Positions 27,611-37,345 of a stretch of 64,000 nt of DNA are shown here, in pieces. The translations under genes were made by a program, and so were the position numbers. The notes below the pieces were generated by a model, which worked only from the letters and a program-made list of their open reading frames with translations, did not search any database and was not told where the DNA came from. Each line of letters starts with the position of its first letter. Within the stretch, counting starts at the first letter, position 1. Source of the stretch: Gemmatimonadaceae bacterium (GTDB lineage: Bacteria; Gemmatimonadota; Gemmatimonadetes; Gemmatimonadales; Gemmatimonadaceae); NCBI GenBank assembly GCA_019694735.1, contig JAIBBJ010000064.1, forward strand, positions 1 to 64,000, in the 5' to 3' direction.

Positions 27611-28345
27611 TCACATCACCATGCCGCCGTCCACGGCGAACACCTGCCCGGTGATGTACGCCGCCCGGTCCGACGCCAGGAACGTCACCAACCCGGCGAT
27701 GTCCTCCGGCGTTCCGAACCGCTCCAGCGGGATCTGGGCCGACAGCGCCGCCACCGCCTCCGGCGTCATCGCGTCGGTCATGTCCGTCTTGATGAACCCC
27801 GGCGCCACCACGTTGCACAGGATGTTCCGGCTCGCGAGCTCCTTCGCCACGCTCTTGCTCAGCCCGATCAGCCCCGCCTTGCTCGCCGCATAGTTCGCCT
27901 GCCCCTTGTTCCCGATCAGCCCCACCACCGACGCGATGTTGATGATCCGCCCCCAGCGCCGCTTCATCATCCCGCGCTGCGCCGCCCGGATGGCGATGAA
28001 CGCCGACCGCAGGTTCGTCTCCAGCACCGCGTCCCAGTCCTCGTCCTTCATCCGCAGCATCAGGTTGTCCTTCGTGATGCCTGCGTTGTTCACCAGGATG
28101 TCGCACGAGCCGAACGCGTCCTCCACCGACTGCACCAGCATCGTCACGTCGGCCGGCACGCTGATGTCGCAGGCGAAGCCGCGGGCCTCGCCCAGCTGCT
28201 CCGCCACCTGCTCCGCCCTGCTGAGGTCGCGCCCCACCACCGCCACCTTCGCCCCCGCGTCCACCAGCGACTGCGCGATGGCGCGGCCGATGCCGCGCGT
28301 GGAACCGGTGACGAGGGCCACCTTGCCGCTGAGGTCGAGCTTCAT
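27611..28345 (-). CDS. fabG: 3-oxoacyl-ACP reductase
   Basis: A 244-residue short-chain dehydrogenase using NADPH in fatty acid elongation: cofactor site VALVTGSTRGIGRAIA, NNAGITKDN, and the catalytic Ser-Tyr-Lys in NIASVVGLIG and NYAASKAGLIG. The C-terminal TGQVFAVDGGMVM is typical. ATG 28345 gives the family start MKLDLSGKVALVTG; the 11 upstream in-frame residues look non-coding. It is the last gene of the yceD-rpmF-plsX-fabH-fabD-fabG run. Confidence 0.97.
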   Translation of the reverse strand: MKLDLSGKVALVTGSTRGIGRAIAQSLVDAGAKVAVVGRDLSRAEQVAEQLGEARGFACDISVPADVTMLVQSVEDAFGSCDILVNNAGITKDNLMLRMKDEDWDAVLETNLRSAFIAIRAAQRGMMKRRWGRIINIASVVGLIGNKGQANYAASKAGLIGLSKSVAKELASRNILCNVVAPGFIKTDMTDAMTPEAVAALSAQIPLERFGTPEDIAGLVTFLASDRAAYITGQVFAVDGGMVM

Positions 28346-28381
28346 GGGATCCGGGGATGAGGGAGAGGGGACCTGCACCGG

Positions 28382-29305
28382 TCAGCGCGCGAGCAGCTGC
28401 TCCACTTCCGCCACCGTCCCGCACGTGACCGCCGTGCAGTCCGGCGCCAGCCGCTTCACCAGCCCCGACAGCACCGCCCCGGGGCCCATCTCGACGAACG
28501 TCGTGCCGGGGAACCGCGCCGCCACGTGCCGCACGACCTCCACCCAGCGCACCGGCGACGTCAGCTGCTGCAGCAGGAGCTCGCGCGCCGTCGCCGCGTC
28601 CCCCACCGCCTCCGCCGTCACGTTGCTCCACACCGGCACCTCCGGCGCGCGCCACTGCGCCGCCGAGAGCGCCGCGCCGAGCCCGGCCTGCGCCGGCTGC
28701 ATCAGCGGGCTGTGGAAGGCGCCGCTCACCTGGAGCCGCAGCGCGCGCTTCGCGCCCGCCGCCTTCGCCAGCTCCATCGCCGCCTCGACCGCCGCGACCT
28801 CGCCCGAGATCACGATCTGGTCCACGTTGTTGTAGTTCGCCGGCACCACCACGCCCTGCGCGCTCGCCTCGGCGCACAGCTCCTCGATCGGCCGCGCGAG
28901 CGTCCCGAGGATCGCCGCCATCGCGCCCGGGACCTGCACGCCCGTCTCATACATCAGCTCGCCGCGCCGCCGCACGAGCCGCACCGCGTCCTCCAGCGGC
29001 AGCGCGCCGGCCGCGTGGTACGCCGAGAACTCGCCGAGCGAGTGCCCCGCCGCGCCCACCACCTTGGCCCGCACGTGGTCCTTCACCACCGCCCAGACGG
29101 CCGCGCCGTGCGCCAGCAGCGCCGGCTGCGCGTTGTGCGTGAGGGTCAGCTCCTCCGCCGGCCCCTCGAAGCAGAGGGTGCTGAGCGGGGCGCCGAGCGC
29201 CGCATCCGCCCGCGCGAACACCTCACGGGCCGCCGGGAACGCCGCGGCGAGGTCCTTCGCCATGCCGGGCTTCTGCGAGCCCTGGCCGGGGAACATCAGG
29301 AACAT
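28382..29305 (-). CDS. fabD: Malonyl-CoA:ACP transacylase
   Basis: A 307-residue enzyme that loads malonyl units onto ACP. It begins MFLMFPGQGSQKPGM, with the nucleophile in GHSLGEFSAYHAAGAL (about residue 90), the Arg/Gln pocket (RRRGELM) and SGAFHSPLM carrying the catalytic His. Normal length. It sits between fabH and fabG with short gaps. Confidence 0.97.
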   Translation of the reverse strand: MFLMFPGQGSQKPGMAKDLAAAFPAAREVFARADAALGAPLSTLCFEGPAEELTLTHNAQPALLAHGAAVWAVVKDHVRAKVVGAAGHSLGEFSAYHAAGALPLEDAVRLVRRRGELMYETGVQVPGAMAAILGTLARPIEELCAEASAQGVVVPANYNNVDQIVISGEVAAVEAAMELAKAAGAKRALRLQVSGAFHSPLMQPAQAGLGAALSAAQWRAPEVPVWSNVTAEAVGDAATARELLLQQLTSPVRWVEVVRHVAARFPGTTFVEMGPGAVLSGLVKRLAPDCTAVTCGTVAEVEQLLAR

Positions 29306-29336
29306 GGTCGGAGCAGTGGGAGTGAGCGGGGGTCGC

Positions 29337-30326
29337 CTAGAACCGCACCACCATCGAGCCCCAGGTGAACCCCGCCCCGAAGGCCACGAACATCACGGTC
29401 GTCCCGTCCTTGATCAGGCCCTTCTCGTGCGCCTCGCTCAGCGCGATCGGGATGGACGCCGCCGAGGTGTTGCCGTACCGGTCCACGTTCACGAACACCT
29501 TCTCCATCGGGATGTTCGCGTGCTTCGCCGTCGCCTCGATGATCCGGATGTTCGCCTGGTGCGGGATCAGCAGGTCGATGTCGGTCGCTGAGAGCTTGGC
29601 ACCGTCCAGCGCGCGGTCGGCCGCGTCGGCCATCGAGCGCACCGCGTTCTTGAACACCTCGCGGCCCGCCATCTGGATGTAGTGCGACCCCTCGAGGATG
29701 ATCTCCGGCGTCACCGGCGCGTTCCCCGCGCCCTTCGGCCGGTGCAGCAGGTCGGCCAGCGTGCCGTCCGACCGCATGTACGCCGACAGGATCCCGCGGC
29801 CCCGCGTGCTCCGCTTCATCACGGTCGCGCCTGCACCGTCGCCGAACAGCACGCAGGTGTTCCGGTCCTTCCAGTTGATGATCCGGCTCAGCACCTCGCC
29901 GCCGATCACGAGGATCGTCTCGAACGTCCCCGTCGCCATCAGCCCCTCGGCCACCTGCGCCGAGTAGAGCCAGCCCGAGCAGGCGGCGTCGAGGTCGAAT
30001 GCCACGGCGCGCGACGCGCCCAGCGCGGCCTGCACCTCGACGGCGGTGGACGGCAGCAACCGGTCCGGGCTCGCGGTCCCGAGCACGATCGCATCGAGCT
30101 CGCTCGCCGTCACCCCCGCCCGCTGCATCGCGACCTTCGCCGCCTCGGTGCAGAGCGTCGTGAGGTTCTCCCCCTCGCCCGCGATGTAGCGCTGGCCGAT
30201 GCCGGTGCGCTCGCGGATCCACTCGTCCGACGTCTCGATCCCGATGGACGCGAAGTCGTGGTTGGTGAAGACGCGCTTCGGGACGGCATGTCCCGTGGCG
30301 GCGAGCATCGCGATGGGCCGCTTCAC
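29337..30326 (-). CDS. fabH: 3-oxoacyl-ACP synthase III
   Basis: A 329-residue enzyme that starts fatty acid chains from acetyl-CoA or branched acyl-CoA. The Cys is in FDLDAACSGWLYS, the His in LIPHQANIRIIE and the Asn in YGNTSAASIPIALSEA. GTG 30326 is chosen for its GTGA overlap with the plsX stop. ATG six codons downstream would also give a full enzyme. Confidence 0.96.
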   Translation of the reverse strand: MKRPIAMLAATGHAVPKRVFTNHDFASIGIETSDEWIRERTGIGQRYIAGEGENLTTLCTEAAKVAMQRAGVTASELDAIVLGTASPDRLLPSTAVEVQAALGASRAVAFDLDAACSGWLYSAQVAEGLMATGTFETILVIGGEVLSRIINWKDRNTCVLFGDGAGATVMKRSTRGRGILSAYMRSDGTLADLLHRPKGAGNAPVTPEIILEGSHYIQMAGREVFKNAVRSMADAADRALDGAKLSATDIDLLIPHQANIRIIEATAKHANIPMEKVFVNVDRYGNTSAASIPIALSEAHEKGLIKDGTTVMFVAFGAGFTWGSMVVRF

Positions 30327-31324
30327 TTGGCGAGCTGCTCCCCGATGTGGTGGCTCATCCGCGTCTCGACGGCGCGCAGCCCGGCCAGCAGGCCGTTCTT
30401 GATCGCCTCGGGGCTGGACTTGCCGTGGCAGATGATGCTCACGCCCCTCACGCCCAGCAGCGGCGCGCCGCCGTACTTGGCGTAGTCGAGCGCGTGCACG
30501 ATGGCGCCGATCTGCTCCTTCGTCACGCCGTTCTTCATCATCATCCCGAACAGCATCGGGCCGACCGACTCGTAGAACTTGAGCAGCACGTTCCCGGTGA
30601 AGCCGTCGCAGACGACCACGTCCACCGGTCCGCGGTCGCACGCGCCCACCGGCACGTCGCGCCCCTCGATGTTGCCGATGAAATGGAGCCCCGCCCCCAG
30701 CAGCAGCTGGTGCGCCTCCTTCACCGCGGCGTTCCCCTTCTCCGGCTCCTCGCCGATCGAGAGGAGCCCCACCGCCGGGTTCGCCCGCCCGAGGATGTCG
30801 CGGGCGTACACGTGGCCGAGCCGTGCGAACTGCACGAGCTCGGCGGCCGAGCAGTCCACGTTGGCGCCCGAGTCCAGGACGACGACCGGTTGCCGCGCGG
30901 TCGGGAACACGGTCCCGATCGCCGGCCGCGAGAGCCCCTCGTGGAGCTTCAGGATGAACGTGGACGCGGCCATCTGCGCGCCGGTGTTGCCGGCCGAGAT
31001 GAACGCGTCCGAGCGGCCCTCCGCCTGCAGGCGGATGCCGAGTGACATCGAGCTGTTGGGCTTCCCGCGGATCGCGACCGACGGCTTGTCGGTCATCTCG
31101 ATCACGTCGGGAGCGTCCACGACCTCGAACCGCGCGGCGGCCTCGCGGACGAGGGGCGCCGCGCCGCGGAGCTGGTCGTCGAGCTGTTCCCGGATGACGG
31201 CCTCACGGCCGACGAGCTGGATCACGTGCTCCGATCCGAGCTCCTGGACGGCGAGGAGGGCGGCCGCGATCGGCGCGGCGGGGGCGTGGTCGCCCCCCAT
31301 CACGTCCAGCGCGAGGCGCGCCAT
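30323..31324 (-). CDS. plsX: Phosphate acyltransferase PlsX
   Basis: A 333-residue enzyme that makes acyl-phosphate from acyl-ACP for phospholipid synthesis. It starts MARLALDVMGGDHAP; other signatures are GKPNSSMSLG, FISAGNTGAQMAASTF, LLSIGEEPEKGN and VVCDGFTGNVLLKFYE. ATG 31324 lies two bases after the rpmF stop. The rpmF-plsX-fabH order is widely conserved. Confidence 0.97.
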   Translation of the reverse strand: MARLALDVMGGDHAPAAPIAAALLAVQELGSEHVIQLVGREAVIREQLDDQLRGAAPLVREAAARFEVVDAPDVIEMTDKPSVAIRGKPNSSMSLGIRLQAEGRSDAFISAGNTGAQMAASTFILKLHEGLSRPAIGTVFPTARQPVVVLDSGANVDCSAAELVQFARLGHVYARDILGRANPAVGLLSIGEEPEKGNAAVKEAHQLLLGAGLHFIGNIEGRDVPVGACDRGPVDVVVCDGFTGNVLLKFYESVGPMLFGMMMKNGVTKEQIGAIVHALDYAKYGGAPLLGVRGVSIICHGKSSPEAIKNGLLAGLRAVETRMSHHIGEQLAK

Positions 31325-31326
31325 GG

Positions 31327-31509
31327 TTACGCGTCGCGCGCCGCGACCCGCTGCTCGCCGGCGTAGAAGCCGCAGCTCTCGCAAACATGGTGCGGGCGCT
31401 TCATCTCGCCGCACTTCGGGCAGGCCTGCATCACGATCTTCGGGGCGGCCTTGTGGGTGTTACGCGCGCGCTTCTTGCGCTTGGAGGTGCGGCGCTTCGG
31501 GACGGCCAT
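31327..31509 (-). CDS. rpmF: Ribosomal protein bL32
   Basis: A 60-residue basic protein of the large ribosomal subunit: MAVPKRRTSKRKKRARNTHK, then a zinc ribbon with CPKCGEMKRPHHVCESCGFY, i.e. two CxxC pairs. It is the zinc-binding C+ form. It lies between the YceD-family gene and plsX. Confidence 0.97.
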   Translation of the reverse strand: MAVPKRRTSKRKKRARNTHKAAPKIVMQACPKCGEMKRPHHVCESCGFYAGEQRVAARDA

Positions 31510-31530
31510 CGGGCACTCGGTGTGGGAAGG

Positions 31531-31992
31531 TCAGGACTTGGGACAGGCGTGCGGCCCCGCATTGAGGTCGGCCCCGCACGCCGTGCACAGTCCCCGGCAA
31601 TCGGGACGGCACAGCGGCAACGCGGGCGCCTCGAGGAGCCACTGCTCACGGATCGCGGGCCGGAGGTCGAGCATCGTCCCGAGCTCTCCGATCGGGAAGA
31701 CGTCCGGCTCGTCCGCGTTCTCGTCGTCGGCATCGGCGAAGAGGAAGTGAGCCTCGGCGCTCACGGCACTCTCCACCGCCACCAGGCAGCGGCGGCACTC
31801 CCCGGCGGCGATGCCCGTGAGGCCGCCGCTGAAGTAGTACCGACCCTGCCCCGCTCCGGAGATGCGGCCGGTGACGTGCACCGCGCCCACGGGGCGGACG
31901 TCGCCTTCCATCCACACGTCGTCCTCGGCGGACAGGTCGCCGTGGACCTGGACGGCGCCTTGGCTGAGCGTGCGGATGTCAAACGACAGCAT
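31531..31992 (-). CDS. YceD/DUF177-family protein
   Basis: A 153-residue protein upstream of rpmF, the usual place for the YceD (DUF177) family, which is linked to rRNA accumulation. It has AAGECRRCLVAVE in the middle and a C-terminal Cys cluster (PLCRPDCRGLCTACGADLN), as in the family. It begins the rpmF-plsX-fab operon. No ribosome site is visible; TACGTT ends 8 bases before the ATG, so the transcript may be leaderless. Confidence 0.88.
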   Translation of the reverse strand: MLSFDIRTLSQGAVQVHGDLSAEDDVWMEGDVRPVGAVHVTGRISGAGQGRYYFSGGLTGIAAGECRRCLVAVESAVSAEAHFLFADADDENADEPDVFPIGELGTMLDLRPAIREQWLLEAPALPLCRPDCRGLCTACGADLNAGPHACPKS

Positions 31993-32000
31993 AGCACTGA

Positions 32001-32006
32001 AACGTA
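32001..32006 (-). promoter_or_regulatory. Putative -10 of the yceD-rpmF-plsX-fab operon
   Basis: TACGTT on the minus strand followed by 8 bases and the ATG; near-leaderless. The rest of the gap up to 32161 is G-rich and shows no other recognisable signal. Confidence 0.4.
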
Positions 32007-32161
32007 TCGCGGTCGGTGGGGGGCTTCAAGGGGCAAGTCCCGTTGGCTCCGGCACTTAGGGAGGAGGCGGGAGGCGGGGGGACGACCGACGCGGGGCGAC
32101 CCCCGGAACGGGGAGAGGGATGGGGGCCGGGGGGAGGGAGATTCGGTGCTGGGGGGGAAAT

Positions 32162-32234
32162 GAGCGGGGGGAGTCCACGCTGGACTCCCCCCGCTCTGCC
32201 TGCCGGCCGCTCGTCCCGCCGGGAGACCGGCGGG
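32162..32234 (-). terminator. Terminator hairpins after ndk
   Basis: A perfect 16-bp stem with a 3-base CGC loop (32162-32177 with 32181-32196; arm GAGCGGGGGGAGTCCA). On the minus strand it is followed by ATTTCCCC. A smaller stem, CCCGCCGG/CCGGCGGG (32215-32222 with 32227-32234), lies nearer the ndk stop. Confidence 0.75.
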
Positions 32235-32244
32235 AGGTGGGGGC

Positions 32245-32664
32245 TCAGAGGCCGTCCACTTCCGCGAAGAAGAAGCGGGACTCGCGGACCGCGTTCTCGT
32301 CGCTGTCGCTGGCGTGGATCGCGTTCTTGCCCTTCGACTCGGCGTAGAGCTTCCGCACCGTGCCTGCGGCCGCCTCGGCCGGGTCGGTCGCGCCGATCGC
32401 GTCGCGGAGCGCGCTGACCGCGTTGTCCTTCTGCACCACGAACGGCATGCAGGGCGCCGAGCTCATGAACTCCACCAGCTCGCCGAAGAACGGGCGGCCG
32501 CGGTGGACGCCGTAGAACTCCTCGGCCTGCGTCTTCGACATGTGGATCACGCGGGCCGCCTTCACCACGAAGCCCTGGGCCTCGAGGTGGGCGAGGATCT
32601 TCCCCGCCTTGCCCGTGTTGAACGCGTCGGGCTTGATGATCGAGAACGTATAGTTGAGCGCCAT
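32245..32664 (-). CDS. ndk: Nucleoside diphosphate kinase
   Basis: A 139-residue enzyme that equalises nucleoside triphosphate pools. The phosphorylated His is in GKNAIHASDSDENAVRE; IIKPDAFNTG is the nucleotide-binding start. HRGRPFFGELVEFMSSAP is typical. It follows sucD by about 40 bases. The ndk-sucD-sucC grouping is physically logical, since succinyl-CoA synthetase makes the nucleoside triphosphate. Confidence 0.97.
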   Translation of the reverse strand: MALNYTFSIIKPDAFNTGKAGKILAHLEAQGFVVKAARVIHMSKTQAEEFYGVHRGRPFFGELVEFMSSAPCMPFVVQKDNAVSALRDAIGATDPAEAAAGTVRKLYAESKGKNAIHASDSDENAVRESRFFFAEVDGL

Positions 32665-32703
32665 TCGTGTCGGTCTCTGGGTTGGATGGTCTGTCGGGTC
32701 CTG

Positions 32704-33576
32704 CTACTGCAACCGCGCGCGGATCAGCTCCACGAAGTCGATCGGCCGCGCCGCGACGCCCATGCCGGCCGCCTTGAACGCCTCGATCTTCTCCGCCGCC
32801 GTGCCGGCCGAGCCGGAGATGATCGCGCCGGCGTGGCCCATGCGGCGCCCCGGCGGGGCCGTCTGGCCGGCGATGAAGCCCACCACCGGCTTCGTCATGT
32901 GCTGCTGCACGAACGCCGCGGCCTCCTGCTCGTCCGTGCCGCCGATCTCGCCCATCATCGCCACCGCCTTCGTGTGCGGGTCCTTCTCGAACGCCGCGAG
33001 GCAGTCGATGAAGTTCGTGCCGTTGATCGGGTCGCCGCCGATGCCGACGCAGGTCGTCTGGCCGATCCCCGCCCGCGTGAGCTGGTAGACCACTTCGTAC
33101 GTCAGCGTGCCCGAGCGTGACACCACGCCCACCGGGCCCGGCGTGCAGATACGGCCGGGGATGATCCCGACCTTCGACGCCCCCGGCGTGATGAGGCCAG
33201 GGCAGTTCGGGCCGATGAGGCGGACGCCCTTCTCCTTCACGAACGGGTACACCTTCGTCATGTCGAGGACCGGCACGCCCTCGGTGATGCAGACGATCAG
33301 CTGCACCCCGGCCGCCGCGGCCTCCATGATCGCGTCGGCGGCGAACGGCGGCGGCACGTAGATCACGGACGTGTTCGCGCCCGTCGCCTGCACCGCGTCG
33401 AGCACCGTGTTGAAGATCGGCACCGTGCCCTCGAACCGCTGGCCGCCCTTCCCGGGCGTCACGCCGGCCACGACGTTGGTGCCGTACTCGATCATCTGCT
33501 TGGCGTGGAACGAGCCGTCACGCCCGGTGATGCCCTGCACCACCAGCTTGGTGCCCTTGTCGATGAAGATGCTCAC
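32704..33576 (-). CDS. sucD: Succinyl-CoA synthetase alpha subunit
   Basis: A 290-residue subunit binding CoA and carrying the phospho-histidine. The CoA-binding start has [32 protein letters not shown] is present, and the active-site His is in [20 protein letters not shown]. It overlaps the sucC stop by 4 bases (ATGA), ensuring coupled synthesis of the two subunits. Confidence 0.97.
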   Translation of the reverse strand: MSIFIDKGTKLVVQGITGRDGSFHAKQMIEYGTNVVAGVTPGKGGQRFEGTVPIFNTVLDAVQATGANTSVIYVPPPFAADAIMEAAAAGVQLIVCITEGVPVLDMTKVYPFVKEKGVRLIGPNCPGLITPGASKVGIIPGRICTPGPVGVVSRSGTLTYEVVYQLTRAGIGQTTCVGIGGDPINGTNFIDCLAAFEKDPHTKAVAMMGEIGGTDEQEAAAFVQQHMTKPVVGFIAGQTAPPGRRMGHAGAIISGSAGTAAEKIEAFKAAGMGVAARPIDFVELIRARLQ

Positions 33577-34718
33577 GCGGCCTTCCCTCCCTTGGCCAGC
33601 GCGACCGCCTGCTGGACCGCCGTGTCCATGTCGCTCGACGCGGTGAAGCCGTTCTCCTGCAGGATCCGCATCGCGATCTCCTCGTTGGTCCCCGTCAGGC
33701 GGATGACGATGGGCACCTTGAGCGGGTTCGCCTTGGTCGCCGTGACGATGCCGTTCGCGACGTCATCGGTGCGCGTGATGCCGCCGAAGATGTTGAAGAG
33801 GATCGCCTTCACGTTCGGGTCGGCCGTGATGATCCGCAGCGCGTTCACCACCTTCTCCGGGTTCGACGAGCCGCCGATGTCGAGGAAGTTCGCCGGCTCG
33901 CCGCCGTAGTACTTCACCAGGTCCATCGTCGCCATCGCGAGGCCGGCGCCGTTCACCACGCAGCCCACGTTGCCGTCGAGCTTGATGAAGGTGAGGTTCG
34001 CCTTGCGCGCGTCCACCTCGCTCGGCGCCTCCGACGACTCGTCCCGCAGCGCCGCGATCGCCGGCAGCCGGTCGAGCTCGTTGTCGTCGATCACCATCTT
34101 GCCGTCCACCGCCACCAGCTCCCCCGCCGGCGTCACCACGAGCGGGTTGATCTCGGCCAGCGAGCACCCGCTCGCCATGAATGCCGCGTAGAGCCTCTGC
34201 ATGATCGCCGCCGCGCCGCGCGCGAGCTTCACGTCCTCGTACAGGAAGAAGCCCATCCGCATCGCGTCGTAGTTCGGCAGCCCGTAGCGCGGGTCCACCG
34301 GCACGTAGAGGATCTTCTCCGGCGTCTTCGCCGCGACCTCCTCGATGTCGATCCCGCCCGCCGCCGACACCATGAACACCGGCTTCTTCGTCGCCCGGTC
34401 CACGATGATCCCGACGTACGCCTCGCTGCCGATGTCCGCCGCGACGGTGACCAGCACCTTCTCGACCGTCAGGCCCTTGATCTGCATCCCGAGGATCGCG
34501 GTCGCCTTCTCCTTCGCGTCCGCCGGCGTCTTGCAGAACTTCACGCCGCCGGCCTTCCCGCGGCCGCCGGCATGCACCTGCGCCTTCACCATCACGGCGG
34601 TGCCGTATTCCTTCGCGATCGCTTCCGCCTCGGCGGGCGTCGTCGCGACCTTGCCCGGCGGGATGTGCACGCCGTGGCCGCGAAGGATCTCCTTCGCCTG
34701 GTATTCGTGGAGGTTCAC
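33573..34718 (-). CDS. sucC: Succinyl-CoA synthetase beta subunit (ADP/GDP-forming)
   Basis: A 381-residue ATP-grasp subunit: [49 protein letters not shown] and [11 protein letters not shown]. The C-terminal domain has GGSSNPEKV and [17 protein letters not shown] start with CTTGGAG upstream. It opens the sucC-sucD-ndk unit of the TCA cycle. Confidence 0.97.
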   Translation of the reverse strand: MNLHEYQAKEILRGHGVHIPPGKVATTPAEAEAIAKEYGTAVMVKAQVHAGGRGKAGGVKFCKTPADAKEKATAILGMQIKGLTVEKVLVTVAADIGSEAYVGIIVDRATKKPVFMVSAAGGIDIEEVAAKTPEKILYVPVDPRYGLPNYDAMRMGFFLYEDVKLARGAAAIMQRLYAAFMASGCSLAEINPLVVTPAGELVAVDGKMVIDDNELDRLPAIAALRDESSEAPSEVDARKANLTFIKLDGNVGCVVNGAGLAMATMDLVKYYGGEPANFLDIGGSSNPEKVVNALRIITADPNVKAILFNIFGGITRTDDVANGIVTATKANPLKVPIVIRLTGTNEEIAMRILQENGFTASSDMDTAVQQAVALAKGGKAA

Positions 34719-34769
34719 ACGGTCTCCAAGGGGGGTGGTGGTGCGTTCCTGCTCGGGTCCAGCCCACGA

Positions 34770-34775
34770 AAACTA
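34770..34775 (-). promoter_or_regulatory. Putative -10 of sucC-sucD-ndk
   Basis: TAGTTT on the minus strand, about 51 bases before the sucC GTG, inside a short AT-richer patch of the gap behind the UPF0182 gene. Confidence 0.35.
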
Positions 34776-34885
34776 AGGCATCGCCCGAGCGTCCCAAAGG
34801 GCGACGCCGCCGGCGCCGCGCGCGCGAGGTCGGCCCGTCGGTGCCCCCCGCAGCGCCCCGCTCAGCGCGGCCCTGCGCGCCCCCG

Positions 34886-37345
34886 TCAGCGCGGTCGGCC
34901 GAGCAGCCGCCCGAGCGCCGCCCACGCATCGCCGTACGCCCGCCAGTCGCCGGCCCGCAGCGCGGCCCCCATGGCGTCGTACAACTGCCCCACCTGCGCC
35001 CGGAAGGCGTCGCCCGCCGGTGCCGGCCCCGCATCCGGCAGCCCTTGCGACAGCGCCTCCGCCAGCGTTCGCCCCACCCGCCGCTCGCTCCCCCGGAGCG
35101 CCACCACCCCGGCAAGCCGCGGCGGACCGTCAGCGGGCCAGTCGTAGAAGCTCTGCACGAAGAGCGGCCCCTTCGCCGTCGGGATCGTCTGCACCCGGCC
35201 GCGCCGCGAGTCCTTGAGCACCCGCCCGATCCCCGCCCGGTCCGCCGCCTCCTGCAGGTCCTCGAGGATCGCCGTCCAGTCGCGGTCCCCACCCGGCGGC
35301 AGCAGCGTCGTGCGCTGGCGGAGCCCACCGGACGCCAGCAGCACCCCGGCCAGCCGGTCCGTTGTCGCCACCGGGACGCCCCAGCCCAGGGTGCCGCTCG
35401 AGTCGAGCTGGAAGAGCGTCGGCGGCCCCGCCACGAGGTCCGCGTCCGCATCATCCACCCGCGCGAGCTGGCCCACCGGCAGCGTGTCGCCGTGGACGCC
35501 CGTCCGCCCCATCATCGCGCCCTGCACCAGCGCCCAGTCCACCGCCGGCGGCAGCCCCGTCGCCATCCAGCGCGGCGCGCGGCTGCGCGGCGTGAAGATC
35601 GCCGGGAAGCGCGCCAGCCAGGTGCGCATCACCGGGTCCGGCCGCTCCACCGGCAGCAGCGTCACCGCCCCCGTCTGCGCCTGCACCACCGCCGTCGCGG
35701 CGTGCTGGGCGTAGTGCACCGCCCGGTCGTCGAGGAAGAGCCGTTCGCTCAGCGGGTACGACTCGGAGGTCGTGAACAGCTCCACCACCCAGTAGAGCGA
35801 GTCGCTGCGCACCACCGGCAATACCGTCTCACCCTGCGCGAGGAACGGCACCAGGCGCGCGAGCCGCTCCGTCACGTCGCGGGCGCTGACGAGCTTCGTC
35901 CGCGGGACCGGGAGGTCGGTCGCGAGGAGCCGCGGGTTCTGCTGGTCCCACGCGAGCGCGACCCGCTGCGGCGTCGTCTCGAACGGCGGCGCGGCGAGCC
36001 GTCCCGTGGGGTCCGCCACGACCGCGTAGCGCGCCGCGCCCGGGTGCACGAGCACCCCGTTCACGCCGGTGACGCCGTCCCCGCCGGGCGTGGGCAGCAT
36101 CCCCGCCCGCGGGAGCCCGGTCGCGTCGGCGAGGTCCGTCCGGAGCCGGTCGCCCGGCCAGTACGTGCCCGGCGGCGCCCCGCGCGGCGCCGCGCGCAGC
36201 AGGGAGGCCTCGAGCCCCGCCGCCCCGGCGCTCCACGCGAACGCGGCCACGTCCGTCCCGCGTCGCTCCAGTTCCAGGAACCGCGTCATCGCCGCCGGGT
36301 CCCACGCGCTCACCCAGCGTTGCGCCTCGCGGTCGCCCAGCCGCGCCCCTTCGGCCGTCTCCACCTGGTCCACGCCGAACGCGCGCCGCGTGTAGAGCAT
36401 CCGCGTCGCCGCGTACGGCCGCTCGATCGTGAGCCCGCGCAACCGCTCGGGCACCGTGAGCGGCAGGACTATCCGCGCCACCGGGCCCGCGACGATCACC
36501 GCGGTCACCAGCCCGAACGCGATCCGCAGGTTGCCGCGCCACGTCGCGATCGCGAACACCACCGCCACCGGCAGCGCGAGGAACGCGATCACCGCGAGGT
36601 AGGGCAGCAGGATCCGGTGGTCGAAGATGCTGAACGGCCGCACCTCGAACACGAACCGGCTCGGCCCGCTCCCCGCCACCAGCAGCCCGAACCGGTCGAG
36701 CCGCCAGTTCCACGCCACGAGCGCGATCCCCACCCCGCCCAGCACGCCGAGGTGCCGCCGCACCCACGTGGACACGTACAGCCCTCGCTCGTCCCACCGC
36801 ACGCTCGGCGTCACCACGTACGCCGTGAGCACCAGCACCCCCGTCACCACCACCAGCACCGACGCCACCTCGAACGCCTCGCGCTCGAGGGGCAGGGTGT
36901 GCACGTAGAAGCCGAGGTCGCGCTCGAGGTACGGCTCGATCTCGCCGAACGGCACGCCGTGGAGCGCCTGCGAGACGAGCATCCACTCGTGGTCCACCGT
37001 CGCGAAGATCGCGGCGACGACCAGCGACGCGAGTAGCGCGAGCGCCGTGAGCCGTGCCGGCGGGATCGCCTCGCCGAACTCCACGCCGCCCACCGACCGC
37101 GGCAGCACCAGCGCGACGATGCTCTGCCGCACCGCGTAGAGGTTCGCGAACAGGAAGCCGAACGCGAGCGAGAACGCCGCCGCGCGCCAGAGCGCGCCCG
37201 CGAGCAGCCGCTCCCGCCACACCGCGTCCGCGCCGAGCGCATGGTGGAACGCCCAGTCGCCGTAGAGCCCGGCGAGCCAGCGCCCGGTGAGGAGGGCGAG
37301 CGCGAGCCCCGCGACGAGCCAGAGGAGCCCGCGCCGCCCGCGCAT
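34886..37345 (-). CDS. UPF0182-family large membrane protein
   Basis: An 819-residue protein. The N-terminal 290 residues hold about seven transmembrane helices (LLWLVAGLALALLTGRW, FSLAFGFLFANLYAV, IFATVDHEWMLVSQAL and others). YLERDLGFYVHTLPLEREAF lies between helices and is typical of UPF0182. A large extracytoplasmic domain follows, with TIERPYAATRMLYTRRAFGVD. Function is unknown for the family. The start at 37345 overlaps the phosphomannomutase stop (ATGA); it is the end of that unit. Confidence 0.9.
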   Translation of the reverse strand: MRGRRGLLWLVAGLALALLTGRWLAGLYGDWAFHHALGADAVWRERLLAGALWRAAAFSLAFGFLFANLYAVRQSIVALVLPRSVGGVEFGEAIPPARLTALALLASLVVAAIFATVDHEWMLVSQALHGVPFGEIEPYLERDLGFYVHTLPLEREAFEVASVLVVVTGVLVLTAYVVTPSVRWDERGLYVSTWVRRHLGVLGGVGIALVAWNWRLDRFGLLVAGSGPSRFVFEVRPFSIFDHRILLPYLAVIAFLALPVAVVFAIATWRGNLRIAFGLVTAVIVAGPVARIVLPLTVPERLRGLTIERPYAATRMLYTRRAFGVDQVETAEGARLGDREAQRWVSAWDPAAMTRFLELERRGTDVAAFAWSAGAAGLEASLLRAAPRGAPPGTYWPGDRLRTDLADATGLPRAGMLPTPGGDGVTGVNGVLVHPGAARYAVVADPTGRLAAPPFETTPQRVALAWDQQNPRLLATDLPVPRTKLVSARDVTERLARLVPFLAQGETVLPVVRSDSLYWVVELFTTSESYPLSERLFLDDRAVHYAQHAATAVVQAQTGAVTLLPVERPDPVMRTWLARFPAIFTPRSRAPRWMATGLPPAVDWALVQGAMMGRTGVHGDTLPVGQLARVDDADADLVAGPPTLFQLDSSGTLGWGVPVATTDRLAGVLLASGGLRQRTTLLPPGGDRDWTAILEDLQEAADRAGIGRVLKDSRRGRVQTIPTAKGPLFVQSFYDWPADGPPRLAGVVALRGSERRVGRTLAEALSQGLPDAGPAPAGDAFRAQVGQLYDAMGAALRAGDWRAYGDAWAALGRLLGRPR

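Noticed and set aside
32016-32160. G-rich purine run upstream of yceD as a small gene or repeat
   Set aside because: Frames here give Gly/Arg-rich strings without a start signal or motif. It is best left as a leader/terminator gap.
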